DNA of 64,000 nt from Synchiropus splendidus (GCF_027744825.2 NC_071336.1:19402501-19466500); one strand, 5' to 3'; positions 11,786 to 24,209 are shown, numbered from the stretch's first letter. The notes: a model not told the origin generated them from the letters alone. Numbers and translations: made by a program.

Positions 11786-11879
11786 CCTGGCGTCCCCGTT
11801 GGCAGGTCTGGGACCGTGGTTGAAGGCCTGAGCAGGGTCTTTGTGGTAAACCTTCAGGCAGGAGTGGTCTGTTATGTTC
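11786..11879 (-). CDS. kiaa1217: KIAA1217 coding exon 5
   Basis: The acceptor is CTCCATACAG|GAACATAAC at 11879 and the donor is GCCAGG|GTGAGT at 11786. The 94 nt complete the split Arg codon and encode 'RNITDHSCLKVYHKDPAQAF' and 'NHGPRPANGDAR' (residues 244-275), ending in phase 0. It finishes the folded block begun in exon 4 (human 'RNIQDRSLLKVYNKDPAHAFN' then 'GDMR'). The donor could in principle sit one base earlier (CAG|GGTGAG), but GTGAGT is the better site and keeps the phase with the next exon. Confidence 0.95.
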
Positions 11880-12651
11880 CTGTATGGAGTAGAAGTATCC
11901 AGCGGTAAGAAAGCAGCCCAGTAATCACCATCAGAAAGCGGGCGGCGCTGCCTCAGCCTGCTTTTTAGAAAACCTGCTAAAGGCACGTATCCTGAAAACG
12001 GCTCAGAGAGACGTCTGTTGAACGACATTTTGCAAAATATAATAGATAGATGTCTACATCAAATGACTTCAGCAGCTTTCACCCTCTCGCTATGGTGCCG
12101 GACACTTGTGCCAACTTTCAGGAACCACGGGACAATTTATTACAGCTTTGATAAGAAAAGGTGACAAAGTACAACTGTTTTTATTACACATACTACATGC
12201 TCTTTATATACTTCAGGATGTTATATGAGTCCTTTTATGGACACATTACTTGGCGAAAATGCACTGAATGCTAGCGATGGTGAAGAAAACAGCCACATCT
12301 AAATGAGATGAGATGCTGACTCACAAAAAAAGTAAAATGTTGTGTTCTTCTGAGTTTATTTTTAGACGATTAAGGGAAAGCTACTTCCATGATTGCTTTT
12401 GCAAAATTGATTTTAAAGTTTTTCCCCAGTGACTTTGACAAATATAGAATAGAAATTGATGAAAAGATATCAATTTTTTGGTACTTTTTTTCTGTTTTAT
12501 ATAAAGTTAATCATTAAAGGTTGGACAAAACACGGTGACTTGACATATTCCGTCACTGATTCAAAAAACATTTATATAATTCATATATAATCATATATAA
12601 TTCGCCTTTGATTAAGAACCATGTGTTGACAACATTGAGTAGACTGTTTAC
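11880..12651 (-). other. Intron 4 of KIAA1217
   Basis: 772 bp with an AT-rich middle, including a tandem 'ATATATAATCATATATAAT'-type stretch near 12570-12602. No gene or transposon was seen. Confidence 0.85.
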
Positions 12652-12850
12652 CTTACGTCCGTGAGCTCGTAGTACATATTCCTCATGTCATCTTTGACAT
12701 AGACGGCAACACTGGGTGACTCCAACATCTTCATGTTGAGCTGGTGCGGGAAGGCACTTACAAACAGAGCTCGGATGGTGTCGATGCTGGTGATCTCATT
12801 GGGCATACGAAGCTGCTTGGTCTCGTCACCGTACTGTAGGTACAGCACAC
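12652..12850 (-). CDS. kiaa1217: KIAA1217 coding exon 4 (globular N-terminal block)
   Basis: The acceptor is TTTAATGCAG|GTGTGCTG at 12850 and the donor is GACGTAAG|GTAAAC at 12652. Its 199 nt cover residues 178-243 and two bases of an Arg codon. The sequence is hydrophobic and well ordered: 'GVLYLQYGDETKQLRMPNEI', 'DTIRALFVSAFPHQL', 'MKMLESPSVAVYVKDD' and 'MYYELTDVR'. Almost every residue matches the vertebrate KIAA1217 block 'VLYLQYGDETKQLRMPNEITS...MKMLESPSVAIYIKDE', and p140Cap has a diverged copy ('VLFLQFGEETRRVHI'). The beta-rich, ubiquitin-like spacing suggests a small folded domain; that is inference, without a structure search. Confidence 0.96.
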
Positions 12851-15425
12851 CTGCATTAAAAAGGAGACAAGACATGAGCCGCAAGAAGGCCTTTGATATC
12901 TTTCACATACACCCCAATTGAGAGACACCGTAATTCCATAGATTCGCTTATACATATCTTAATCTACTTCTTCTGTTGCGACCAGACAATGAGTTTTTAT
13001 CCAGAGTTTTAAATGTGTGACCCCCAATCCTCAGAAAAATTGAACTTAATGCAAAGTTGTGGATCTTTTTGCTTTATATTTAACTATTCACTATACAGGA
13101 TTTAGTTAGTTGGAATCTGTAATGATCAATGACTACTCCCTTAGTCTTTGAGGGTTAGCTGGTGCCCACAAAAGCCATATTGGTGACCCCTGGTAAAAAT
13201 GCTACCCAGACTGACATTAATTCAATTACAAAGATAACATTTAATTCAAGGGTTTCTGAAGGAATAACAAACTCATCATAGCTCACCTCACTAGTAATGT
13301 TTCACCCATATTCAAGGTTATCTAAAAAGCATTTGTGCTGTTGTCTTTCATAGAAAACAGTGTTAAAGAGTATACCATTTCATTTAGTCATAGTCAACTG
13401 GTCACCACCTCTTGATCTGATACATTCCTATAGACACTGAACATGGAAAAACCTGGCAGACTTTATTCACTACCCTTGTTTCCTTCTGTGCTACAGACAA
13501 AATATCAATGTTTAAGTTAGAAGTATGCAGTATGCCATTACCACAAAATTCTGAAATGTGTTATTTAAAAGAAATAAGCCTTCCACAGTGCTTCACATCA
13601 CATTCTAGTTAGCAAGGAAGAGACAAGCTAGCGTTGCTGCATGAAAACGCTCAGCAACTGACCCTCTGAACTCTGGGTGTGGCCTTTGTAACGTGCTTTA
13701 AAAAGCAGATGTGTCTCCACAAATGTGAGGCCACACCTCAATAGTGCTTGCGTAAACAACGGTAGAGACAAAAAAAAACCTGACATCAGTTTGTTGTTCT
13801 AAGACAGCAAAGAGCTCAGGAATAGGAAGTGTGGGAATTATGTCGACGTTTTGCATCTTTCATCTCCCTTTTACAGATCTGTTGAAAACAGCAAAATTTC
13901 CAGCAGCGGCGACGGTTTTGGTTGAAGCAGCCACCATAAAAGGGACCATGCCAGTAAAAGCTACCAGATGTCAGTGAAATATTATACAAGACCCTACATG
14001 TTCAATGAAACCTAGTGAGACAGAAAGAGGACAAATTCAGGAAATAGAAAGTGCTGAGTCTATTGACTGCTTGTTTGAGTACGTCTGGGTTTTGTCTCAT
14101 GATAAAGTTTCTTTTTTTTTCATGAAATAATTTGATCTTCCTGCCTACTCAGCAGGTTTCTATCCAGATGTTCACGACTCATGGTAACAAGGAATGGTGG
14201 CTGCTGAGTGAGCATGCCTTTTTAAAGTTAAACGCCTGCTTCAGAGCTCAAACATAGACATTGCATTCCTATGTGTCTGCATGACAAGAAGCAAATGGCC
14301 AGTAAACCAAATGGACAAACAGCATCCTTCTCCAACTAAGCTATGCAAGAAGCAAGATGAAGGGAATGCACAAAGCAAAACTATCCTCATTGGTCAGTAA
14401 ACATAGCTTTATAGTTCTTAGAAAAAAACAATGAAACCTCATATAGTAACTTTTTAAACAACTGTACTAACTTCAGAGTGTAGCAGAGAGACTTGTGAAT
14501 ACTCACAGATAAAACAAGATCCCCCTTGTAGACAGAAACACCCTCCTAAGCTCTCAGAGTTGAAACCAGGATGCCCAACGTGCCCGTTGGGACCAAGAGA
14601 AGTGAGTGTTTGTGTGTCAGACTGGGAGGGACAGGATAGCAAAGTAGTGCCCCTTTTTTCTCCACCCCCTTCATCCTACCATAACCCCTCGCTGTCCTTT
14701 GTCCCGGTGTTTTCCAAGAGCACGTGTGTGGCTCTGAAGTGCTGCATGACAATTTAAAGGGTCCACACACAAATATATCAAATAAAGAGCAAACCGTCAT
14801 TTTCATGATTTCTCTTTTGTTGTACATCCGTTTCTAATCACCAAAAGGTTTAAATTATTTTGTTCACGTAGACTTTGATCACATATATAGCCAACCTTCA
14901 ATTGAGGTATAATTTATTGAATTTCTGGTGGAGACATCAATCTCTCACAAACTCTCACTCCAGCTTCTGTTTATGATTTTTTTTCAGTTGCTGACCACAT
15001 GACATTTTTGATAGCTGATGAGAGAAATCAACTGGAATGGAAAAAGTGATTGTTATGAGAGTAGACAGGTATCACGATTCAGCAGTGTCTCGCTGAAGAT
15101 GTAAGGACTAGACAAGCAAAACCAGTTGCTGCAGCCTGGAATATTCCAACCAAGATGGACAATATAACTATATTTTCAGTAGCACTGAATGTTGTCTTAC
15201 TATGTTTTTATAAAAAAAATTAAAACATAACATAATAACTTTATGGTCATATATACAAACATTCTGCAAAATGTCACTCACTGGAGACTATTGCTTATGA
15301 AAAGTATAGCGTTTTGTGTTAAGTTTATCAACTTCTTGATGAGGAAAGTTGTTGGTGTGAAATGTATTTTCCAAAGATGGTGATCATGCTTTTTACTTGG
15401 CAGTACAATGAGGTTTGCAACTCAC
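12851..15425 (-). other. Intron 3 of KIAA1217
   Basis: 2,575 bp of mixed composition. No exon, RNA gene or recognised transposon was found. Confidence 0.8.
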
Positions 15426-15621
15426 CGAGTGATCGGTCCTTTGTCTGGTTTGTAGATTTGACCACAGGCAGACTGGCCCGAATGCGGCTGCCCCGAGTAA
15501 AGGCTGTTGGAGCGTCCACTTCTGACATGGCTTCCAGTGAGTCCAGTGAGGCCAGAGAGAGGTGGTCAGCTTGGTCACCGATGCTAGACTGCGGGCTGGC
15601 GCTGTGCTTGGGGCTTCTGCT
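15426..15621 (-). CDS. kiaa1217: KIAA1217 coding exon 3
   Basis: The acceptor is TGACCACAG|AGCAGAAGC at 15621 and the donor is ACTCG|GTGAG at 15426. Its 196 nt encode residues 113-177 plus the first base of a Gly codon. The exon opens with 'SRSPKHSASPQSSIGDQADH', runs through 'SLDSLEAMSEVDAPTAF' and ends with 'SRIRASLPVVKSTNQTK' and 'DRSLG'. The human protein has the same order ('TRSPKLSHSPQ', 'SLEAMSEGDAP', 'SRTRASLPVVRSTNQTKERSLG'). The Ser-rich and Arg-rich content suggests a phosphorylated, disordered linker. It is preceded by the longest intron of the window. Because it starts in phase 0, it could also receive an alternative first exon. Confidence 0.95.
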
Positions 15622-17237
15622 CTGTGGTCATAAGAAAATGAAGAGATAAGACAACGGTCCCGTAAAATTGGAGGGCTAGCGAATGATGCAATTATGTGAG
15701 GTTAGGGAGCAAAAAAAAACAGAGGCTATCAAAGTAAAAATATCAGTGGTGCAGCAAAACATATCTATTAGTGAAAGCATGCAAAAGCATTTACTTACAG
15801 CAGTATAGAAAACTGCTTTACTAAAGCAAATATTCAGACATAGTTTTAAAGTGATCTTCATCATGTGGTTGTGGTTTAAGGGTTATCCATATTTTACTTA
15901 AAAGTAATATTTTAATGAGCACAACAAGGCAGTTGTAATTCTGAAAGAACAGTTAAACACTGCTGCTGCACCGCCACAGTATCACTATGAAGAGAGAGAG
16001 CTAGGCCGAAGTTTTGTTTTGGTGAGTCAAACACAGACACTGAGTGAAGCCAGCAATGGTTCGATAGCGACAACCTGAAAACAAGAGGCTCTCATTTTTA
16101 AACCTTCAGACAAACTGACAAAAATTAGGAGTGGAACAGTGGACCACCTCCAATGATGCAATAAGCATGTGAGGTTAAAATGACATATTCAGACTCAAGC
16201 TCCATGCCAATAAACGTAAACATTCACGTGCATGCATATTCTGCTTCATTTAAATGGCTTAATTTATACCGAAAGATAAATGTTTTTTAAAGATATGTGA
16301 TGACCTTAAATAAATCAAGCAGACATCAGATCACTCAGTTATATGTCGTCATTTCAGTCTGAAATCTGAAGCCCAAACAGGACACCATTTATGAGTCAAA
16401 AATATACATTCAGATTTGAAGTATACCAAGTTTTTCAAATTCAGCGACCTGATGTACCGTAAGAAGATCTGAGGTGTCAACAAAAAGAAGATGTGTGATG
16501 AGAGTCTCATGCCCACTGAGCTCTTTGTCTGTCGAAGTAAGGTGATCCACACCGCAGGGATGAGGTGGGACTGAAACCAAGAGGTCAGTTGAACAGTGGT
16601 TTCTTTATGTGACAATGTTCACTGAGCTGATGCAGCTGTGGACTGGAGTCCAGATCAACTCAGGAATCCTTCCTGCACGCACATGTTCACATCTCATAAA
16701 GACTGGTAGAAAAAAACAGTGGGTTTTATGATGTGTGGTTGACATTTATGTTGTACTGGTTCCATCAGGCAGACAAAGAGTGTAAAGAGGAAAAGAGGGG
16801 GGAAGGACAAGAGGGCAGGAGGGTTAGGACATGGAACAGCAGACATTAGTCTGGATGCACTAAACAATTCACACTCACACACTGTGGCACGATGCAGATA
16901 CGATAAAAGACTAACTGTGTGGGCCAATTGGAGTTTCATCAAGAACCTCTGAATGTCAAGTTCACAATGAAGAGAAGAGATCATTTGCTGGAAGGACTGA
17001 TGAAGAAAAGGGACATGGGAAGAACAAAATAGATGTTTCAGAAATGCCAGCGGGAAAGGAAGATGAAAAAAGACAAATACATTCAATTTAATGCTTGGTT
17101 AAAAGTTAGCAGAGGTCATGCTCAATTGGACAGAAGAATGAAGTCCTCAAATTGCACAGAAGATCAAGGACTCAACCAAGAGATGTTTGGGACAGAAACA
17201 AGAAAGTGGTTTGCGCAGAACCCACACTGGTGCTGAA

Positions 17238-18070
17238 CCATCCATCCAGGCGCCAATTGAGAGACATAGGCTGTGTCCCATTTCTCACCCTAACACTAGC
17301 ACTTGGTTTTGAGTGCTCTCCACTATGAAGTGCCCTCCCACGACGAAGTGAAGTGATTCACATCCCTAAGAATTGGGACAACACTTCATGACGTCACACG
17401 TGAAGACAACATGTCATTGGCTGCCGTGCTTTGTTTCCTGCATATCGAGTGTTGGAGACGTTTTGGAAATGCCTGCTCCAGCGTTTTTGCAACCTCTTGC
17501 ATCGGCGCTGATAATCTCGCTTGGTTTGGTGACCCAACAGAGAAGAAATGGCCAGCCGAGGCCGGCTTCGCCGCTATGTTACGGTGATAGAGCTGTTAGA
17601 GGAATGACGACGTTAACGTTAGCCTGGATGCTAGCCGACTGTTGTCTGTTAAGAAGAAATAAAAACATACTGTTGTACATACGTCTTGTACTGTTCATGT
17701 TGTCGGACACACTAGAGCATTTGGGTCGCTAATGTGTGATATGAGAGAAAGTAAACACAAACACACAAAACCCAGGGTCAAAAATGAGTGTTAGGGTGAG
17801 AAATGGGAAACAGCCATAGTCTCTCCAACATTTCCTTGAGTTTTCGGAGTCTCTGTCCAGTTGGACATGCCCCGGAACTCCTCACCTTGAGGCATCCTCG
17901 TAAGGAGCCTGAGCAAGCTAATCTCAGAGTCCAACCCATCTACTTCCCTAAGCTTGTGACTATTGGTAAGAGTAGGAATTGACCCAAGCCTTTTGGCTCA
18001 GCTCAGCAGACATACGTCACTAAGAGGTCCACCTCATGACTGAGGACACAGCACGAATCCATCTGTCAAT
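17238..18070 (-). mobile_element. Truncated teleost non-LTR retrotransposon (LINE) 3' region
   Basis: Read on the minus strand, this stretch carries decayed but recognisable text of the common teleost LINE 3' coding end: 'GAGCTGAGCCAAAAGGC', 'TTCCTACTCTTACCAATAG', 'GGATGCCTCAAGGTGAGG', 'TTCCGGGGCATGTCCAACTG' and 'GTTGGAGAGACTAT'. After the inserted MITE it continues 'TATGTCTCTCAATTGGC' and ends in 'TGGATGGATGG', the tail typical of such elements. It has internal deletions and no open frame. The exact clade is not assigned. Confidence 0.7.
17269..17815. mobile_element. 547-bp MITE with terminal inverted repeats and ATA duplication
   Basis: The left end GGCTGTGTCCCATTTCTCAC mirrors the right end GTGAGAAATGGGAAACAGCC, with the repeat continuing inward (CCTAACACT / AGTGTTAGG) for nearly 30 bp with few mismatches. 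ATA directly flanks both sides (17266-17268, 17816-17818). Removing the element and one ATA restores the host LINE text '...GAGAGACATAGTCTCTCC...' (plus strand), which proves insertion and defines the 3-bp target duplication. A 3-bp duplication suggests a PIF/Harbinger-type source; the family name is inference. No transposase gene is present, though a 19-codon ATG frame near 17549-17608 ('MASRGRLRRYVTVIELLEE') looks like a leftover coding start. Confidence 0.8.
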
Positions 18071-18119
18071 CTGACACTTCCTTATTCTCTCACTTTAGGA
18101 GTTTAAATTTTGAAAGCTG

Positions 18120-18212
18120 TCCGAGGCTGATCTTAATAGCTAGATACAGGTTGATGAGTCTGACTGGTTGAGAGGCAGCACCTTTACCAACTAAACCACA
18201 ACGCTACTGGAA
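18120..18212 (-). mobile_element. Possible tRNA-derived SINE head
   Basis: On the minus strand 'GTAGCGTTGTGGTTTAGTTG' then 'GTAAAGGTGCTGCCTCTCAA' resembles the 5' half of a tRNA, with an A-box-like 'TGGTTTAGTTGG'. No good B-box follows at the expected distance and no cloverleaf closes, so this is not a working tRNA gene. It abuts the LINE fragment, which would fit a SINE or chimeric retroposon. Confidence 0.35.
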
Positions 18213-21200
18213 CATAACTATAAACCACAAATGAGAACGTTGAGAATCAGACTTAAATTAATTCCAGCCGAATACAGATTTGAAACTTAAAACATATGAT
18301 TCAGTTTTAAATATTTTAGGAGTTAAAAAAGAACCATTGTTTTGGCACCAACTGTCCAATGGGCTGGAATATCCACCCATACGAAACCTCTGTTTTCACC
18401 AGCTCGGCGCTTGGTGGGACGCATGGTCGCAGACGAGAGGGCCTGACCTCACTTGGGTCTGCTGTTTCTTTTTTCAGTGAGAGGCTATAAAAACTACCAT
18501 CAAAGTGCCATTCTTTTGATTGGTAACTGAGTCACACATGGTATCATGGACTGATGACATCACAAAGCTGAACCTCTTTTGTCTACAGACACGACGACCG
18601 CATTTTATGACTTTAGTAAAAAGACTTTGCAATAAAATCATGTGAAAAATGTTATGAATGATAAATCCCCACAATGACATAATTATAAGACTATGGTAAA
18701 CATTGGAATTGTTGCATTTTCCGAAGGGAAAAGAAAAAAAAAACTGCAATTTGCTAGTTCGTGAATTTGTACTAATATTCAAGGTAACATACTTGATTTT
18801 TCCAGTTATATTCCCAGCAAACTAAAACAAAATAATAAGACTACTTAAGTTCAACCATAATGAGCCAAACTAAAAAAAGCCTATTAGCCTTAGTGAGACA
18901 TCTTCAGAGAAACCCTTAACACGATGCAAAAAAAGGAAAAGCCAGTTGCTCACTTGTGACAACAATGATGCAGGAAATGTTTGTAGAGTAACGCCTTAAA
19001 AGAACAAGCAGAATACAGCAGGTACATTCTCAACCTCCACTCATGGATCTCAACTTTAGCATTGAAAATTCGAACACTGGTCACCATTCCTGCCTTCCTT
19101 TTGCTAAGTCATTGTGCCAGCGCATGATTTGACGCACCTTCACAGCTTCCTGACACAGCAGGAAAAATTGCTGAGCCATCACACAATGACAGTAAATGCA
19201 TTCAAATATCCTCTCAGCCAGGGATTAAAATAAATGAATAAAAATGAGCCCTCATGGTGCTAATCATCAATTTTAACCGCAGAGGTCACATGGAGTTGAC
19301 GTGTCACTTAAAACCACACGTGTGAAGGAATTTGATCTGAACGCTGAATGATTTATGATGTGTATTCAGTGACGGCGTGTCCAAACAGCCTCCCTCACTG
19401 CTGCTCAGACTCATTTCATATGCTTCTGTTGTGTGTCACCTTCGCGGGTAAAGATCATTTTCCTTCACACTGCATATACGGTTGATACTGTCGGTGTAGA
19501 CCAGGCCATCAATTCTACGAAATAGATCGATATACTACCACGATAAAATAAAGCACTTCAAAATACATCAGGCAGGTGAAAGATAAAATATGACTACATA
19601 ATTTAATGAATATATTTATTTCAAAATAATTCTTGTCCAGTCTACACTTAGATCCTGCGCCCTGAATTCAGCTAAATGTCAATATCAGCTGACGTTGGCA
19701 GCCTGAAGCAAGATAATGAGATTAGTAAAATGCTTTCACAATAATATCAGATGGATGTTTTAAGAAACAATAAGAGACAAACCGACACGAGAAGCCAAGG
19801 AGGCAGAAAATTACAACAGGATGATCCGCCCGCTTCTGGAGAGGTGTAATTAAGTAAAGGCCACATAAATCTGCATCTGACGAGAGGTGTTGCTTAGAAG
19901 GTCAACAGTTTATTGCAAACACGCAACCTCTCAGCTAATAGCAGTCGCTATGCCAAACATGCAACAAAAAGCCACTTCCTGTCCCTGGCGACCACTTCAC
20001 CCTTGAGGGTTGCAGATGTGAAAACCGCAGGGCAAAGCACTGAGTATCAAAACCTGCTTCAGCTTGCTCTCACCTAAATTCCACAGCAGCGATTTTACAG
20101 CAGTTAGTGCAGTGAAAAACCATCCAGACCATTTTTTCTCGCTTTTTCAGCAACAGCTCGCGCTAAACGCCACATTCAGTCTGACAGCTATGATGGATGC
20201 CAAACTCAGACATCAATGTTGGGTTATAAAGTCGCAAAAAGAGACTCTTTGGGGGGAAATATGTCTTGGAAAATAGATGTTTGGAGAAAAAATGACAAAG
20301 GGTCTGTTGTAAATGGATGATGGTGTCTGGGAACAGTTGAAAAAAAAACAATGTCAAATCACCTCTCATTGCGCTGTGCGGCATAAAAAGAATTTCATTA
20401 ATAACAACCTTGCACTTGATCATTTATTTTTACCAGATAAAGGGAGAAGGTTTTAAATGAAGTCATTCTTACATTGACACAAACCAAAGGTGGATAAATC
20501 TAACTAGTCACCATCCCAAGTAGCAAACAGAAGAGAGAAAGAAGGCCTTTATTGAAACACTATACACAAGTTTGTCTGTGTTTCTTCATGTCTCTGACCT
20601 ACCTCTCCAACATTTGTGAGCTACTTCTTTGGAAAAGAAGAACACATCTATTTCATAAAAAGCCATCTCCATTTCCTTCAAGAACATTCTACAAAGTATT
20701 TCTGGGCTCATTGTTTTAAAAACAGGTTGGGTTTGGAGATGTATCACTGAAGTCAAATATAAGGTTTGTTATATGGCTGCTACTTGAATGCGAATGCCAG
20801 ACGGATAGACAAAGAAGCAATAAAAGGTCATGTCGCTATGTGTGTGAAAAACAAACTACACAGACAATGCCACAGAATCACAAATGTCCAATGATGTAGC
20901 GTCTGTGTTTAGCTGTTGAATGACCCGCTGGATGACATGCTGGGCAGAAATGGGACAATCACAGAACAATATGTATCAGCGGCTGCTCCCAGTTGGAGTC
21001 TTTTTATCGAAAGTGAAGTAGGTTGAAAGTCTGAGAAGCAGAAGAACACCTGCTGCCAGACTGATGGATTGACTTACATAGTCAACCTTTACTGTACATG
21101 GCAAACCTGAATGTTCTTCAGCACTACATAAGCAAAAACACGTTGTTTTTTTTTTTTTTCAAGCAGTTTACATTGCTCATCTTCATTGTAAAAATAGCTT

Positions 21201-21315
21201 CTGGGGAAAAAAATGAATTGTGATTTTTTTTTTTGACAATATTCTTATTGTGATTTTGGGGGAATGGAGATTTGTTTTCTGAATTATTCACTAAACACAA
21301 GCAATAATCATTCTA

Positions 21316-21375
21316 CAGTGGTCCCGGGCAAAGTGCGGCCCGGGGGCCAAATGCGGCCCTTTCACTGAATTAACT
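21316..21375 (+). mobile_element. hAT-like terminal sequence
   Basis: CAGTGGTCCCGGGCAAAGTG followed by 'CGGCCCGGGGGCCAAATGCG' is a common end sequence of fish hAT-type non-autonomous elements. It is GC-rich within AT-rich DNA. The bases just before it are TA. The matching far end was not securely found; sequence to about 22070 may belong to it. Confidence 0.5.
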
Positions 21376-22130
21376 ATAAAACTGACATCGTCTCTGGCAT
21401 TTTTAGTCTTTTTTTTGTTCATTATGATGCAACTGAAACATAACTTGTCATTTGACTATTTTTCTTAATTGTTCGTCTTTTCTGTTGGCTATTTTAGGAG
21501 TATTTCTTGTCCCTTCAAATACATCAGAATTGAAAGTAGATTTTGAAATGTATGAGACACATCGAGAATCTTTAAATGAAATGTGGTTTAAATTAAAGAC
21601 TGTAAAACACAACAAACCAACATTTTCCTGCATTTTTAATATATAAACAATATAAACTCCAGCAAACTTTAGTTCGCTACCATGACTCAAATGTCTTTTT
21701 TAAAGATGCAGACTGAAGCAAAGAAATCAACCTGCAACTTAACCTAAGAGCTAGCGCGCTAACTACCACTTGTTTGTTTTTTTTTAGCCCAATTGTAACA
21801 AGCTGTTTGCATCACTCATACTCATTATTCTAACGACCACTGCTATTTGAAAGATGAAATCCCCAATCTACTGACCTCTGAAAATAAACAGATATCGGAT
21901 GATTTATGTCGAATTTGCAATGTGTTTGTCCTATTTTTTTTCTTTTGATGGTTAATTATTTTTATTCTATTATCAGTGGTTCTGTTTTCATATTAATAAA
22001 ATTATTTATTCCTTTTTAAGTACTGATCACTTTTCATCCCCACTGAATGAAAAACTGTATCACATTGAATATCTTCCTGGCTATTGAAAAAAAATGATAA
22101 TTTCATTAAAACTAATTTAATTACTAAATA

Positions 22131-22157
22131 AAATCTAACAACATTCCCACAAAAAAA
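22131..22157 (+). repeat. Dispersed 27-bp repeat, copy 1
   Basis: The run starting AAATCTAACAACATTCCCAC and ending in seven A's is repeated exactly at 24183-24209. Flanks differ. It could be the shared tail of two copies of an unrecognised retroposon. Confidence 0.6.
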
Positions 22158-22224
22158 CCCCAAGAAGTAAATAAATAATTTGTTAGGCTTCCAAATATTA
22201 AATATGAATATTTATGTTGAATTT

Positions 22225-22756
22225 CACTGTGTTCACAGTTGCAGAGTGAGTGACGTCTCTCCAGAAGTGAAGAGGTGCCCGGTGCGTGTCCAGCTCTGAA
22301 TGTGCGCTTCTGTGCAGTTTGGCTGTGACAAAGTCATAAACCAAGTAACGCTCTGTCCGAGACTCGCCTCATCCCTGTCCCAGCTCCAGGACATAAAACT
22401 CTGGGGTGCGCGCTCCAGCCTCTGAGGTGTGGAGGAGCACCTCCCCTGTGACTCTCTACCACGGTCCAGTGCGGAGACAGGAAAGGTTTTACACCTCAAT
22501 ATGAAGAAAAAACAGCCAGTAAATGTAGCTAAGCTAACGGGACACGTCTGCATACAGAGGCTGCGTTATACACAATAACAAAGCGCGTCGTGGGTCAGCT
22601 GATCGGACCGCATGCGTTATGTTTTTCCGGCTTTTTCGGGGGCGTTCGAGTTCCAGATTTTTGTTCGAAATCCGAAGCCAAAAAATCTCAAAATTTTTGT
22701 TAGAACTCTGATTTGTTCGAAGTCGTTCGACGTTCAAAAACCGAGGTACCACTGTA
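22225..22756 (-). mobile_element. Tigger/mariner-like element end
   Basis: Read on the minus strand from 22754, the text begins CAGTGGTACCTCGGTTTTTG, then 'AACGTCGAACGACTTCGAAC' and further TTCGAAC-type repeats, the terminal pattern of Tigger-like mariner elements. TA (22755-22756) flanks it, as expected for this superfamily. The GC-rich body reaches to about 22225; that left limit is a guess and no transposase frame survives. Confidence 0.55.
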
Positions 22757-24182
22757 TATTGAAAAGCACTACAATATGAACATTTCTTAGTTTGGGAAGA
22801 CAGGAAGTAATTACAGATTCTCACTTTAAAGCAGGGTGTGAAGAAAACATCCAAATGACAATAATGCACACAATGTGAGCACACGGGAACCAGAAGAACA
22901 AGTTCTATCGACTCACTCTATATTGTCTTTCCAGACATAGAGGAATGTAAACATCAAGGTTTGTGTAGGTCTTTACGGCGGATACCAATTTGGCCAGGGA
23001 CTGGAGAGTGCGGATATAGAGTTAACTGTAATTACCTGGCCTGATCTGTATGGGAAACACATAAACACAAGTCAGTGGCGGCAGTTAACCCTTAGCTCAC
23101 TTCTTCCACTGCGGTTGAGCTACGGTTTCTTGTCGTGTGTAGTCTGAATTGCACAATGGAAAAATCAATTGCAGATTCAGAAACAGAACGGGAAAAGCAA
23201 TGCCGCTAGATACAATAAATTAACTTTAAAAGTCTTCATTAGAGCTACAGTCAAAAATGAACTTTCCAGACAAGAAGGAATTTTGTGGCTGCTAATTAGC
23301 CGAAGTGCACAATGTCCAGAATTAAAAACAAAACAAAATAACACAATTTTAATTGTCCTAATGACTCTGCGGTGCCACCGGCGCCCAAATCAGGGGGAAC
23401 TCAATGTTAAAAGCCACTGATACAAGTCGATAAAAATCTCAACAGGCTTCTGCTTCTACATCATTAACGGGAGAGACAAAAGAAGGTAGAATTCTTCACG
23501 CAAATACACCTCCAAATCAGTCGGCTGCTGACTATGCCCAGTCTTTATGCTGTGTTTTTTGTACAATATAGCTAGAGTGACAGCAAAAGCAGTTTTGGGG
23601 GCTGTGGTTTGATCTAGAGATGCAGATAAGCAACGCAGTCACAGGTAAAATGGTTTTGCAGGTGAGCAAAGACGCAGAGACAGACAAGAGCTTCCATTCA
23701 AACAACCTGACCAGACAAGTGACATGAGGAGTGTCGGCCGTCCACACAGCTAAAAGCTTGTCAAGCAAGTACATGCTGTCTCTCATGGAGAGATGCAATC
23801 CTTGAAGGGATGGTGGAAGTCACCTAACAGCATGGAGGCAATTGTGAACCGCGCTCAGTGTGACAACCAAACATCACTCTTTGTCCCCCAGCCTTAATGA
23901 CATTATTCTAAAATCCCACAGTCATCCTTTTTCTAGTCGCTGCTACCACGTTTTTAAAGACCCCGATCCCCTCCACCCACCTCTCCTGCCACGCATTCAT
24001 GCGCTAATCCCTCAATCCAATCCCTGCATGACCTTTCAGAAATTGCCTTGTTGCTAATTGCTGTGGTAAAAATGATATGATATCCAGTCAACATCGAGCA
24101 TGAGGAGGGGATGTGAATGTCAAAATAATAAAATGCAATGCACCTGTTTTCTGAAGGTGGAAAAAAATCATAAAAAATGTTG

Positions 24183-24209
24183 AAATCTAACAACATTCCC
24201 ACAAAAAAA
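24183..24209 (+). repeat. Dispersed 27-bp repeat, copy 2
   Basis: Same orientation and same 27 bases as at 22131-22157, followed by a slightly longer A-run. Two copies 2 kb apart in one intron are unlikely by chance. Confidence 0.6.

Noticed and set aside
18150..18212. Possible tRNA gene on the minus strand
   Set aside because: A-box-like text is present but there is no B-box and no closed cloverleaf; more likely a SINE head.
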